Of a DNA stretch of 64,000 nucleotides, positions 26,301-64,000 are shown piece by piece. Origin of the DNA: Luscinia megarhynchos (Eukaryota > Chordata > Aves > Passeriformes > Turdidae); assembly GCA_034336665.1 (NCBI GenBank), contig JAPFBE010000003.1, positions 60,059,352-60,123,351 of the forward strand. Reading direction: 5' to 3'. Both the position numbers and the translations under genes were made by a program. The notes below the pieces were generated by a model. The model had not been told where the DNA came from. It worked only from the letters and a program-made list of their open reading frames with translations, and did not search any database. The first letter of the stretch is position 1, and each line of letters opens with the position of its first letter.

Positions 26301-27740
26301 CTCTTGCTCAACTTTATACTCTGTCAGGCTGACAGGAAATTATAATTTCATAGGTCAGTCTTTGATGAACAAGTTCTTCTGGAACAGGTGGTTTTCTATG
26401 TTGCTTACTGCATAATGGAAAGCCTAGTACAGCCAGAGGCAAGGTCAGCCTCTGATTTTGATTTCTTTGATTTGGTTTCTTAAGGCTCTAACTGATAGCC
26501 TTTCACATGGAGAATAATGGATAGTAAGCTGCTGCTGTCCAACTATTGACTGAACAGCCCAAGTCACGTTGTCCAGTGAAATTCTTTGAGGTCCATAAAG
26601 CAAACTGAAATATTTCAAGGTACTGCCAAATGTTAGCTACAGGTTTACATGCAACAAATTTCAAGGGGCTACCAAATGTGAACTGCAAGTTTACCTCTAA
26701 TTAAATGTATTTCTTTGTCCTGTCAGACAATAAATGTAAATTAAGGTTACAGGACCAAGCCACCCCCTTGTCTGATATGGTCTTGTTAGCTGAGATGCTG
26801 TCTGGATTTCTCACTAAAAAATAATTATCTAAGTGTGCTCTTGTTATGTGTCTTGTTTGTTTTTTTCCTTAGACGTGGAAGAATGAAGGCTTTTTTGCTC
26901 TGTATAAAGGGTTTTGGCCAAACTGGTTAAGACTTGGTCCTTGGAATATCATTGTATCCTTTTCACATGTGTACAAAACTACAAAGTTAGCCATACAACA
27001 GCAAGTATTGCTTTTTGAAGAATTAGTGTGGGAAGTGTCATATCAGCATAGATATTCCCTTTGTTTTATAAATGGAAAATTGTACAGTTGACAGGCTTTT
27101 TTTAGTCAACTACTCCCAGTCAGATTGAATTTGATTTACACAGAGTCAATACTAAAATATGATCTTGCAAGATAATTTTATACACTTCTAATTTCATACC
27201 TGTCCATTTCCTTTGTTATGAGCCTAGTTTTAATCAAAGTTGACCAGGTGAATTAGGAATGGGAGCTATTTCCAGAACTAGGGAAACTGTGGGCAGTTAC
27301 TGATGTAGTCTTAGTCTCAGAATTTTGGCTTTGATTCAAGAGCCAGCTGATCAGAGCCCTGGGAATGGGTTGGTAGAATTGTTTTTTACAATAAACAAAC
27401 CTCCTTTAGCCCAGCAAAGCTAAGCGAGTAAAGATTTTAAAGGGCTTTTGCCTCCTCAATCCTAGGTTTAAGATCCTGAGGAGGAGGGATGGGAAAGTGA
27501 TTTGTGTCACCAACCTTAAAGCAAGTTCATTGTTCTGCCTAGCATTGTGTAAAAAAGTGGCCAACCTGCATGCAACATGGCATAGGAAGGAACAAGGAGT
27601 GGAACACAGTTGCACAGAGATGCAGCTGACCTTCAGTAGTGAAATGACCAGTTTTCACTGCATGAACAGGAAACAGTTTTCCTTAATCAGCTTGCCAGTT
27701 CTTTCTGACATATGAACAGCTGAAGAAATTGGATGCCTGA
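20332..27740 (+). CDS. SLC25A30: Mitochondrial carrier SLC25A30 (KMCP1/UCP6), 9 coding exons, 291 aa
   Basis: Coding exons: 20332-20395, 21888-22035, 22676-22770, 23038-23123, 24289-24384, 25266-25390, 25898-26036, 26873-26953 and 27699-27740. They join in frame to 876 nt, 291 residues plus TGA, the length I recall for mammalian SLC25A30. The product is a six-helix inner-membrane mitochondrial carrier of the uncoupling-protein branch. Published transport work on human UCP6 points to inorganic anions such as sulfate, thiosulfate and phosphate. The three carrier signatures Px[D/E]xx[K/R] are intact: PIDLTK at residues 25-30, PTDVLK at 126-131 and PVDVVR at 220-225. A YDLTKK motif, the cytoplasmic-gate type, lies at 183-188. 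The protein starts [20 protein letters not shown]. That short N-terminus favours SLC25A30 over its paralogue SLC25A14, which has a longer leader. Splice sites are GT-AG except for a GC donor after exon 24289-24384; the last intron is U12-type. The start has A at -3 and is the first ATG of its exon. Confidence 0.96.
21056..21245 (-). repeat. CR1 LINE fragment in SLC25A30 intron, antisense
   Basis: On the + strand, ATAGAGTAGTTTGGGTAGGA, then TCATCTGGTCCAACCC, TTCAATTAGATCAGGTTGCT and CCTTGTCCAATCTGACTTTG follow the complement of the CR1 3' end in order. A short internal deletion follows. It lies in the intron between coding exons 1 and 2. Confidence 0.85.
24385..25265 (+). other. SLC25A30: GC-AG intron of SLC25A30
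   Basis: The exon ending with residues GLWK (24,384) is followed by GCAAGA, not a GT. The next GT downstream would add an in-frame stop, since the run of T is followed by TAA. The acceptor TTTTGCTAG at 25,265 continues in phase 0 with [10 protein letters not shown], exactly the expected carrier sequence. An AAG/GCAAG donor fits the known class of GC-AG introns, which are processed by the major spliceosome. Confidence 0.9.
26954..27698 (+). other. SLC25A30: U12-type (minor spliceosome) intron of SLC25A30
   Basis: The donor reads ATT/GTATCCTTTT, matching the U12 5' splice-site consensus RTATCCTTT without a mismatch. Near the acceptor, TTTTCCTTAATC at about 27,677-27,688 matches the U12 branch-site consensus TCCTTAAC in seven of eight positions. 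Its adenosines sit about 12 bases before the AG at 27,697-27,698, the short spacing typical of U12 introns. The usual long polypyrimidine tract next to the acceptor is absent. Splicing here is in frame (WNII followed by [13 protein letters not shown]). Confidence 0.9.
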
Positions 27741-28095
27741 CATTCTAAGTGCACAGAATTCTGTAAATGTACTGTCTGAGTTTAGAGCAATGTGCAAGTT
27801 GTCTTGAGTGTTTGCTCTATATTGTCTGAGCTGCTGGCCAAAGGAAGAGGTCATTGCAAGACTGAGTGAGAAGAACCTGGAAGTGATTTCCAGGCAAACT
27901 GGCTCCTGTAACCATGGTTTGTGCACGTGATTGAGTGGCTGATGTGCACTGTTTTTCAGACTGAACCAAACATGGTGGAATACCTTCTGTCAAATGTTTC
28001 AATGTTCTTGAATGTAAAGATCTGCAATGCAACTTCATGCATCTGAGTCTCAAAGCATAGTGTTTTATAAGAGTCAAACTTCTGTATTTCCATAT

Positions 28096-28164
28096 ATTTC
28101 CATAAAGGAAGGAAAAGAAAATATTTCTGTAAAGGAAAAAAGTATTTCTGTAAGGGAAGATAAG
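28096..28164 (+). repeat. Three-copy imperfect tandem repeat in the SLC25A30 3' UTR
   Basis: Three adjacent units start with ATTTC and contain a TAAAGGAA or TAAGGGAA core (28,096-28,122, 28,123-28,143 and 28,144-28,164). The last two units are 21 bases and differ only slightly; the first is longer through an extra GGAA block. It is a small local duplication with no known function. Confidence 0.7.
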
Positions 28165-29259
28165 CAGAACCAAGGAGCTGGGCTTTTCCTGCTTCCAGAA
28201 ATGTATACAATTTGATTGTAATAGCTTAAAGCTTCCATTTAACTGGAAGTGTCACAAGACATCTTTGCTGGCTTTCAGGTTGGCAAAATAACTACTGCAG
28301 TATAAAATCTGTTTCTGGTTTTGAAGCTTTCCTGTGTTATAAATCCTGAGAAATATGAATAATTTTCTGGAAATAATCCAGCTTCATTTGCAAGTGTGGT
28401 TGCTACAGTTGACAATTTTGCATAGCTTGAAGAAAGTGTTGTGGTTTGGTTTTTTTTTTTTTTCCCAATGTATAATTCTTGGTTTCAGCATAAGTGCTTC
28501 TTCAACATATTCATATGGAAATTTTGAATAGGAATGAAGTTCAAACAAGTTCATGCCCATCTGCTGATCTTACCAAGAAACTTTCCATGTCTCTTCCATC
28601 CTTGGAAGAATTACAGGTTACTGGCTGTTTTACACTGAGCAGTCAGACTCTGTCATGTGGGTGCCTATGTGACAAGAACCAACCCCTCCAAAAGTGAATC
28701 TACTATGAAGAATGCCTTCCTTTAAAAAGACACCCAAGTCCAGAACTAGTCAACACTTTCATAAACCAAAGAGGCTCAAGTTGCTGTTATGTGCATGGAA
28801 ACACCTGATGTAGAAATCAACCACAGCTTCTATAAATATTACCTTTAGGATTAAAGGTATATCAAAACTTCAGGGCCATTAACTCAACAGTTTTATATCG
28901 AGCTTCTTACGTGATGTTGTTGAATTCCAGGAAAAAGGAATATGTGAGATGTAAGTTGTAGGATGGATCTTCTGTGTTTACAGAGGGCAGCAAAGTAGAA
29001 TCCATTGCTTTGGATTTTTGTGGCCTTCTGTTAATCTTTTACACATTTTTCATAGAATCATGCATTCCACTTAAAGAAGTGTCATTGCAATATCAAAATT
29101 GCTGTAATTGCTTAAAACTACTAATTTTGAATTCACAAATAGATTTTTTTTTTTTTTTTTTAAATGCACAGGGCACTTTCTTTCCTAAGGTGAAACATTT
29201 TCTATATATAGGGGTATGCTGATGTGCAGTGTTTTCCCTTACAACTGTTTCTGTGCTTT

Positions 29260-29265
29260 AATAAA
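29260..29265 (+). promoter_or_regulatory. SLC25A30: Poly(A) signal AATAAA of SLC25A30
   Basis: A canonical AATAAA lies about 1.5 kb after the stop codon, followed within 20-45 bases by T/GT-rich sequence (TTTTTGTATGC). It is the best end of the transcript before the CR1 element and the COG3 promoter. Confidence 0.75.
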
Positions 29266-29789
29266 AAAATTGTAAATATTTTTGTATGCTATCTAAGTAA
29301 AGTATATGTTTGACTTTATTTTCAACCCTATTGAAAGCATTAAAATGCAAAGTGTGATAACTTAGAGCTGCTTTCAGTTTGGAAGTTTTGGACACTTCAA
29401 TGTTCTTAACAAAAGAAAGCTGTTGCTGGCATTGAACTGTTTCATGTTATGGGTTGTTTAGCCAGGGCATCCATACTAAAGTTGCTTGTAGTTAAAAGCT
29501 TGTGTTCCTGTGACTTATGGCTGAGTAATATGCACTGACCACAGGTTTTTGGTTCTTTAGCATATCTTAAACAGCAAGACCCTTTCCCCCTCTGTTACAG
29601 AAACTGCTTGGTCTGAAACAGATCAATACGCTTAGTTTTGTGTAGCAACAGAGTGAGTTTATCACACTTGTGACCGGAGGGTGGATTTTTTGAGATAGTG
29701 TGTGATAGGTCAGTGTCATGGACTAACTCTGAGGGGGATGAGGAATCTGCTAGTTTGGAGTGACAGTAACTGCACTCCACCAGGAGGGA

Positions 29790-30505
29790 TAGCTAGATAA
29801 GATGGACTGGAATTGACTGCAAAGCCCCGAAGGCAACAGTGGAACAGTAGTTCAGGATCTCATGTGAGTCTATGAGCCAGAGCATGCCCAGGTGGCCGAG
29901 AAGGCCAAGGGCATCCTGGCCTATAACAGCAGCAGTGGGGCCAGCAGGGCCAGGGCAGGGATCGTGCCCCTGTACTTGGTGCTGGTGAACTGCATTTCAA
30001 GGGCTCTGTCCTATTCTGGGCCCCGCTGTCCAGGAAGGATATTGAATGTGGAGCGTGTCCAGGGAAGGGCAGTGGAGCTGGTGCAGGGTCTGCAGCACAA
30101 ATCCTGTGAGGAAGGGCTGGGCGAGCAGAGACGTTCAGCCTGGGAAAAGGAGGCTGAGGTGGGACCTTACCACTTCTAAAACTGCCTGGAAGGAGGCTGG
30201 GGGCAGGCGGCGTCGGTCTCTTCTCCCTGGAAACCAGCGACAGGATGCGAGCACAAAGCCTCAAGCTACACCAGGGGAGGATTAGGTTGGATATCAGGGG
30301 TAATTTCTTCTCAGAAAGGGTCGTTAGCCGTCGGAATGGGCTGCCCGGGCTGCCGTGGAGTCACTGTCCCTGGAGGTGTTAAAGGAAGGACTGGAGGTGC
30401 CATTCAGTGCCATGGTCCAGCTGACACGGTGCCGTTCGGTCCCAGGTTGCTCTCGGCGCCGCTGGTCTTTTCCAGGCGAGTCTGCGATCCTGCGGACACA
30501 CCGGG
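29790..30505 (+). repeat. CR1 LINE fragment between SLC25A30 and COG3, sense
   Basis: This sense-oriented CR1 3' region has recognisable landmarks: GGCCGAGAAGGCCAAGGGCA near 29,895; TGGGACCTTACCACTTC near 30,160; the GGGGAGGATTAGGTTGGATA block near 30,275; AATGGGCTGCCCGGGCTGCC near 30,335; and GTCCCTGGAGGTGTTAAAGG near 30,367. The last stretch (about 30,440-30,505) still aligns with the CR1 tail, including GGTCTTTTCCAGG and an octamer-like end CGAGTCTGCGATCCTGCGG, but with CG where the consensus has TG or CA. The reverse-transcriptase frame is broken. The 5' limit is approximate. Confidence 0.8.
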
Positions 30506-30744
30506 ACGCGGAGGCGCCGCCGCCCGCGCTCCTCCCAGCCGCCAGGGGGCGCCCTCGCGGCCGGCCGCCCCTCATGACGCGCCTCTCTGCCCCGCGCCCG
30601 TGACGCCGCTGCCCCGCGACGCGGCGCGCTGCGCTCCGAGCCTCCCCCGGAAGCGCCGCCCCGCTCCCGGCGTTCCGCCGCGCTCCCGGCGCCGCTCCCG
30701 GCCCGGCCCGTCCCGGCCCGGCCGCCCGTCCCGCCGCCGGCAGC

Positions 30745-57966
<27,222 letters not shown>

Positions 57967-59825
57967 CCCAACAGTGAGGCTGCTTGGAATAAGCTTCAGT
58001 CAAATGCCAGGGAGTGAAGGAAATGCAGAGATATTTGCTTGAAGTAAACGAAGGATCCCACTGTGCAGTCCAGTCTGCATCAAAACTATCGAGGCTGCTT
58101 AACCCTGTTTTAGGGAAAAAACCCAAAATGGACAGGTTTGTTGATTGGTAAAGGTCTTCCTGATCATTGGCTTGATCAGTGGGCAGAAGAAAATGAAACA
58201 AAAACCCCTTTGCTGATCACTCTTATGGAAGCTCAAATACTGCCTTTTCCAAATATTTTCAAAATTGAAAACCTTTCTTGTTTGTTTTTTTAATTTAAAA
58301 GCCATTCTTGCTTTCCCTTGATATACCCAATGGAAAGTCACACCTTTAAAGAGATGCCGGAAATACAATGCAGGGAATTAAATGAGAGCAGCAATATGTA
58401 TTTGTGAGACTTGGGAGATGACCACAGTGGTATGACAATTTGACTTATGGAGTCATGCTCCGAGTTTTTCTTTAACTTCCCTGAAAATCCTGGTAATCCA
58501 CCACGTGCTTGAAAGTAATTCAGAGGTTCTTGCTTGGGAAAACTTAATTTCCCACATGTGAAGTGTTTCTTGAAACACTGGATGGGCTGTCTTTCTTGCA
58601 CTCTTGTGATTGGGAGCTGTGAGGTCTGACCTGAAGTGTCATACTCTAGCCTTTCTCCATGTGAAAAGTCTCAGACCCTTGGGATTTGCAATGGAAAGCT
58701 GTGCAACGTAATTTCTGTTGTTTCTGAGGGAGCCACGTGTTTTCAGATGTTTACAGCAGTGCTTAGCATTGAGGTTTTCAGCTACCTAATTTTAGGGCAG
58801 GGTTGGTATTTTTGCCTTTTCCAAGATCAGGTGGTGGTGTCACATTGTTTAAAGTGGGAACAGGGTCTGGAACTTGCACAGCCTTTGTGCCATGGAGAAA
58901 ATGCTAATCAGGAGCTGTGGGGATGCCTGAGACTTGATGTGCAAGGCTGTCAAGACTGCATTGTAAAGAGGGGATAAGTTATCATAACTGGTAAACAGTG
59001 CATGCTGTTGAATGAGCATTAATTGGATATTGGTGTGCAAAGTTGGATGCCAAATGCCTGGCCCTTAATGGAATGGAACTTAATGGAACTTCAGGGTGTC
59101 TTAGTGTGTAAATCTTTGTTGTGCAGCACTGCAGAATAAAAATGTAGTGGGTGATGTGACAGATTTTAAACTTATTTATAAAGCCTGTTCTGTACTTTTG
59201 AATATGAAGAAATTTCCTTGCACATCGGTGGTATTTTGATTTAATAATTTTCCTGTTATAAATAACAAGGCTGGAGTATAAAATGCTGGGATTGAAAGCT
59301 ACCACAAGAAGTGTTACAGCAGTGGTGCTGAGATAACATAAATGGTACTCATAGGACCTTACATGACTCCTTAAAAATTAAGTAAAGGAACTAACAAGGA
59401 GAAAAACCTGCCCTTTCCCTTTACTTATGTAGAAATACAGGCTGTAAAAAATGTCCAGGGCAATGTAATATATGTATATTTGTTTTTTATAAAGTTTTTC
59501 AGAAGGAATGCTTGGTCACTGTACAGAGTTATGACTGACTTAATACAGACATTGTACAGAAGAGATGTGAAGGGTAAACCATGGCAGAAGTCACTCTTGT
59601 GCTTGGGATCTTTTTCTCTCTTAGAGTACCCAGACGGCTCTAGGACAGCTGGTGGAAGGATTAGAAGAGCAATCAGTTTATACAGCCTGTTTGCTAAATG
59701 AACATTTGTTTAAACATGTACAGTTTCAGATATTTACGTTTACAAATAGTGTAAATACTTTCAGAAGATTAATTTAAGATGCTTTATATTACCTGACTAG
59801 AAACTTGCTGTTTTTAATTTTTTTA

Positions 59826-59831
59826 AATAAA
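59826..59831 (+). promoter_or_regulatory. COG3: Poly(A) signal AATAAA of COG3 (candidate main site)
   Basis: AAATAAAAATGTTGCC is followed within 30-40 bases by T/GT-containing sequence. It is one of four canonical signals in the 3' UTR, so alternative ends about 0.7 kb earlier or 0.1-0.25 kb later are possible. Confidence 0.55.
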
Positions 59832-59916
59832 AATGTTGCCTCCTATTTTGGTCCAAGAGTAAAGCTTTATTCTGTATCCTGAGGCTTGTCTGTCAAGATA
59901 ACTGTAATACAGAGAC

Positions 59917-59922
59917 AATAAA
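59917..59922 (+). promoter_or_regulatory. COG3: Poly(A) signal AATAAA of COG3 (second candidate)
   Basis: GACAATAAACATCC is followed by a GT-rich element (CAGGTTGTGCATTG), a classical downstream element spacing of about 20 bases. Confidence 0.55.
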
Positions 59923-60085
59923 CATCCTGTAAGCACAGGTTGTGCATTGCTGAGAAGTGTTCTTTTTTTAGCAGTAAGAGAATTGAGCTTATTTGGCACA
60001 GATATATACCTGAGTGCTGAAGGTACAGTTGATTGTTAAATTAATGCCTCTTCCTGGTTATAATAAAAGTAAATTTGTATTTTCT

Positions 60086-63000
60086 TTACTGACAAGCATT
60101 CTTGTGTGACTAAATGGTCTCTTTCCTTGTAGTTTTGTTAGGAGGAAGAAACCACAACTGTAACACAAGAACATATTTTTACTAAGTTGGCTTTTGCTAA
60201 GAGGGCTTGGGATCTGGTGGCAGAAAACACAAGTATTATGGTGTTTGGTGACTATTCTTGCCTGGTTAGTCACAGAGTCATCTTCCCAGAGTTTCTCATT
60301 ATCCTGTAGTGCTCTTCTGGTCCTTGGTGGTGTAAAACACATCATGCAGAAGCTTGTGGTTTGTCCCCTGCAATGCCAGCATGAAGCTTCCCTTCAAAAT
60401 CTTAGGCTGTGCCATGTATTTTCCAAGTAAAACTTAATTGTCCTTTTCTCAAACTGCAGCTTTGGTATTGACAAAGTGATGTGGATGTGAGAAGGTGCAA
60501 TAGTCTGTGAAGCAAATCCTGGTGACTGCAGGTAGATCCAGCTCTGTCCACAAATGCTGTTTTCTCCTACTCTTGTACCTTTTCATCCTCATTGAGACCT
60601 AAAACCAACCAATATGCAGAGCAAGTCAGGTCTTTGGTATAAAGACCTCCAAATAGGCCAAAAGGATAAAAGAATATGTTCCTTTCAGTGGTGGCCAACC
60701 ATGCCACTTAAGCCATGGGTATTGCCATCAGCTGGAGCCTGGAAACTCAGGAGACACCTTGTGTTCCCTCTCTTGGCTTGCCCCGGGTTCCTGTGCCCAG
60801 GCTGCTCTTTGCCATCCCCTCTGCACCAGCCCAGGTGTCGCTGGCTGAGAGCCAAAGCGAGCTGGCTGGTCACACTTGGCACAACCAGTTCCCAAATTTC
60901 CAGTTCCTCAGCTGCATTATGGACGCCATGTGTGTATGGTTGTGTGTGTGGGTATGGGAAGTAGCCCTGCCAAACTACAGAGGAGAGGGAAAGGCAGCCC
61001 TTGTTTACACATACGAATACAAATTGATACTCCCCTTTTCATGACAGCTCTGGGTGCTGGAGCATCCCCCAGCTGTAGCACACAGGGACCTTTTATCATT
61101 CACAGCATGTGTTGCATTGAGTTTTTCCTGCCCAAGCGTGAAAAAGTTGATTCCCACGAGGCTGCAAGAGTGGCTTGGTCTCCCTCAGTGTTATCTCAGA
61201 AAAAACCAACGGGGAATAAAAATAAATCTAACTTTGCATCTGTGATGTGTTACAACACCGGCCGTGGGCAAGCCTGAGCCTGTCTGTAAGCAGGACAAGC
61301 TGTCAGCTTTCTCTTTTCCTCCCATCAGAGCTGTCCCACTCTATTCACAAATACCAGAGTGGTCACTTGGCACTGCCCCAAAGGTGCAGGTGCTGGGTGA
61401 GGCTGGGTGTGCTGCAGCAGCCAGCCCCAGCCCTGAGGTGAGCCAGCAGCCAGCACCGATGGGAAGCGCGCGGTCCTGCGAGGCCGGGAGAGACTGGTGG
61501 CACGCCAGTGATGGTTTAGAGCTGCTCACATCTGCTCGGTGTCAGGCTGTAAAACCTGGCTGCTGTGAGGTGGATGGAGCACCAACAGGCCTGCAGGCAG
61601 GACTGCAGCAGTCTGACAGGAGCGTTATTGCAAAAGCTATCCAAAATGATTTGTGAGAGCCGGTTAGACATTTAAGATGTCCATTAATTAGCCTCAGCAC
61701 AGGGAGGACTTGTAAAATTGAGATGGGATTTAGTGATTCCCTCAGATATGGGCTTTCTGAAGGGAAACTTTGGGGACTGGGAATGGGGTGTCAAAAATTA
61801 TTTGATGGCTCAGATGCTTGCAGCTTTTACTAAAGTCATCACTCACCTCATATAACAACTTAGACTGCCAGAAACTGGTCAGCTAAGTCATTCTTTAGGG
61901 AGGAACACTCACTGGAGATGAGGAACAATCCAGCAGCAATGTTGACCTAAAGCTAACCAGCTCTACTGCAGCTTCCCCTCACAGGTGCAGGTAACAAGCC
62001 CACATTTTTGCATTGTGGCTACCTGGGGCTCCACCTGGAAGCGTGGTGGGGATGCCTGCCTGGACAGAGGGGATGGGATGTGATGCTCCAGGCCTTCTTC
62101 CCCCCTCCATTGGTACCAACCCCAGAGCTCTGCCAGACCATCACACTCTGTGCTTCCTACCTCACCGTGGGTATTTTTGTTTGTTTGCTTACTGTTTAAT
62201 TAAACTCTTTCAAATAACTGAGGAGAACTCATCCTTCACTTCTGTGTTTTCACACTCCATATACAAAGATAACTCTTTTTATTCTGTGTTATTAGCTGCT
62301 CTCTGGTGATATGATTTGCTAAGGGCCCACTTTTCATCAGACACAAAAGTAATTAATCCTGCAAGGTACTGACAAGGAGCATAGAAACATTTCTTCGCTA
62401 AGGGCTTAGCTCCCAGCATTACAAGGGAGCAGGGTTTAATACTTTCTAATAGAAATAAGCAGCATTGCCACCTGCTTCTGCTGGGAAGAGTGGGGAGCAG
62501 CTAGGAGAGGGGGAAGCAGAGAGATCATTGTTAATGCAGCAGCCAATTCTCACTTGCAGAAAGGGACCTTGCTCGGGCTGTGTCTGTGGCAGAGACTTGA
62601 GGGACTCGTCCTCAGCAGCTCCCAGGAGGAGGCATTTTGTATGCTCCAAGTGGGTGACTTCAATAGCTCTGGCACCACTTTAATAACCTGAAGGTGCAGG
62701 CTTTGGCTCTGCAGAATAGCTAAGAATTCCTTCCTGCTTGTAAGGGATAGAGGGGAGCAAAAAAAGCAACAAACTAACGATTTTGTACCTGCTTTCATTT
62801 TTCAGGCTTTTTATGAGGCTAAAAAGACAGGCAGTCCCAGGCAGGCAGATTTGCTACCCCTATATTTCAGTGGGGGAGAGCAGTATAACGTGCTTCTATG
62901 TCCAAAATAAAAAAAGCCAACAAAATCATTGATTGTGTGATAAATCACAGGTAATTTTCTTGCACGCTGGCAGAAACTGCAATGCTGTCTGGCTGGGGAA

Positions 63001-63182
63001 GGGAGAAGAGAAGCAGGCAGGGAAGAGAGGAGCCATGCTGCAGGGGTCTGAGCTGTCAGGGAGACCCTTCCAGCCCCTTTTGCCAGGAAGATGCTTGTGC
63101 TACAGCCATGCTCACACAGTATGGGTAGACTCACATTTTCCTTGGGCTGTTCCTTCTGACAGCCAGTGTAGATCTAGACTGT

Positions 63183-63213
<31 letters not shown>

Positions 63214-63683
63214 AGGAAATGTAGGTTATATTTAATTATCTGTGCTCCCACATAAACATAGTTGGCATGTTTACACTTCCTTCTTAAGAGCTCAATGGAA
63301 AGTTGTAGTATGTATGAAAATGTGGACAACTTGGGAATTTGGCCTTCTTTTAACATCCTGTGAAGCACTGAGAAAATGGAAAAAAAGAAGAAAAAAAAGG
63401 CTTTATGCATTTTTAAAAGGCTTAAAACTTTAAACAAAGTTTAAGAAAAAGCAGCTCCTGTCTCTTCTTTCGAGAGAAAACCCTGAGAAACTACATTAGA
63501 AGTCAAGACACACTCCTCTCAGTTTTTAAGACAGTATTAATATGAAGAATCTTCAAGGGAAATTAGAAAATTTGCATTTTTGGAAGGCAAAATAGCCTGC
63601 ACTTGCAAAACATTTGCAATGGAAACATTCTCAGCTCTTCTCATTCCTGACTGGGGATTTGCCAAGCAGAGAATGGATTGTGA
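60086..63683. other. Intergenic region downstream of COG3
   Basis: No gene or conserved domain was recognised. Composition changes to a more even base content between about 60,700 and 63,100, with several overlapping short open frames on both strands that show no splice-linked continuation. A (TA)14 array lies near the right end. Confidence 0.5.
63183..63210 (+). repeat. (TA)14 dinucleotide microsatellite
   Basis: Twenty-eight bases of perfect alternating TA lie in intergenic DNA. Confidence 0.95.
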
Positions 63684-64000
63684 GCAGCCCTAAGGAGAAG
63701 GACCTGGGGGTGTTGGTTGGCAAGAAGCTCAACATGGCTCTGCTATGAGCACTTGCTGCCCAGAAAGCCAAACGTGTCCTGGGCTGCATCAAAAGCAGTG
63801 GGGGCAGCAGGGGCGGGAGGGGATTCTGCCCCTCTGCTCTGCTCTGCTCTGGTGAGACCCCAGCTGCAGTGCTGCATCAGCTCTGGGCTCCCAGCACAGG
63901 AAGGACATGGAGCTGCTCCAGAAGATGGCCACAAAGATGGTCAGAGGGCTGGAGCTGAGAGAACCTGTCGTTCAGCCTGGGGAAGAGAAGGCTCCGGGGA
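63684..64000 (+). repeat. CR1 LINE fragment, sense, cut by the window edge
   Basis: Clear CR1 sequence close to the consensus: GACCTGGGGGTGTTGGTTGG, CCCAGAAAGCCAAACGTGTC, TGGGCTGCATCAAAAGCAGT, CTGGTGAGACCCCAGCTGCA, CCCAGCACAGGAAGGACATG, GGCCACAAAGATGGTCAGAG and finally AGAGAAGGCTCCGGGGA. A short duplication gives GCTCTGCTCTGCTCTG near 63,835-63,852. It is less diverged than the other copies here and probably continues beyond 64,000. The reverse-transcriptase C-terminal frame is interrupted. Confidence 0.9.

Larger units (their letters stand above)
27741..29285 (+). other. SLC25A30: 3' UTR of SLC25A30
   Basis: It runs from the TGA at 27,738 to shortly after the first good poly(A) signal at 29,260. 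It is AT-rich, with an 18-base T run at 29,144-29,161 and a short imperfect tandem repeat at about 28,096-28,164. The end is inferred from the signal; RNA 3' ends were not available. Confidence 0.7.
57967..60085 (+). other. COG3: 3' UTR of COG3 with alternative ends
   Basis: It follows the TAG at 57,964-57,966. Canonical AATAAA signals lie at 59,135, 59,826, 59,917 and 60,062. The pair at 59,826 and 59,917, followed by GT-rich sequence (GGTTGTGCATTG, GTGTTCTTTTTTT), looks strongest. The region has no splice acceptor needed for the coding frame and no recognised repeat. Confidence 0.65.

Noticed and set aside
20332..27740. Assignment to SLC25A14 (UCP5/BMCP1) instead of SLC25A30
   Set aside because: The N-terminus begins directly with [20 protein letters not shown] without the longer leader of SLC25A14, the length is 291 aa, and adjacency to COG3 fits SLC25A30.
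63684..64000. Coding remnant with reverse-transcriptase-like peptides at the right edge
   Set aside because: It is a truncated CR1 copy with a disrupted frame and is listed as a repeat, not a gene.

Overview
The window is nuclear DNA from a vertebrate, almost certainly a bird. It holds two intron-rich protein-coding genes that match vertebrate SLC25A30 and COG3 residue for residue over long stretches. Its interspersed repeats are CR1-type LINE fragments, with no Alu, B1 or other mammalian SINEs recognised. No prokaryotic operons, CRISPR arrays, rRNA or tRNA genes were seen. Homology calls come from recognition of protein families, not from a database search.

Layout. Positions 1 to about 16,500 are intergenic, with no convincing gene, one clear antisense CR1 fragment and one older decayed one. 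A CpG-rich promoter at about 17,290-17,690 starts SLC25A30 on the + strand. It has a probable non-coding first exon ending at 17,670, nine coding exons (20,332-27,740; 291 aa) and a 3' UTR running to an AATAAA at 29,260. A + strand CR1 fills most of the 1.4 kb gap to the next gene and runs into a second CpG island (about 30,425-31,160). That island starts COG3, also on +, with 23 coding exons (30,745-57,966; predicted 819 aa) and a 3' UTR with several poly(A) signals up to about 60,070. From 60,100 on the DNA is intergenic, with a (TA)14 repeat and a CR1 element that leaves the window at its right edge.

The two genes are tandem neighbours but act in different places. SLC25A30 is a six-helix carrier of the inner mitochondrial membrane. 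COG3 is a subunit of the conserved oligomeric Golgi tethering complex. Nothing in the sequence suggests shared function; each has its own CpG promoter.

The most notable points are: (i) the last SLC25A30 intron has U12-type (minor spliceosome) splice signals; (ii) another SLC25A30 intron has a GC donor; (iii) at COG3 exon 3 the expected acceptor no longer keeps the reading frame because two extra bases are present, while a downstream AG restores it with loss of seven residues; (iv) the 3' tail of a CR1 element, rich in CpG, is built into the COG3 CpG-island promoter; (v) a 126-base (TATC)n array lies in COG3 intron 13. No unknown multi-gene system was found.
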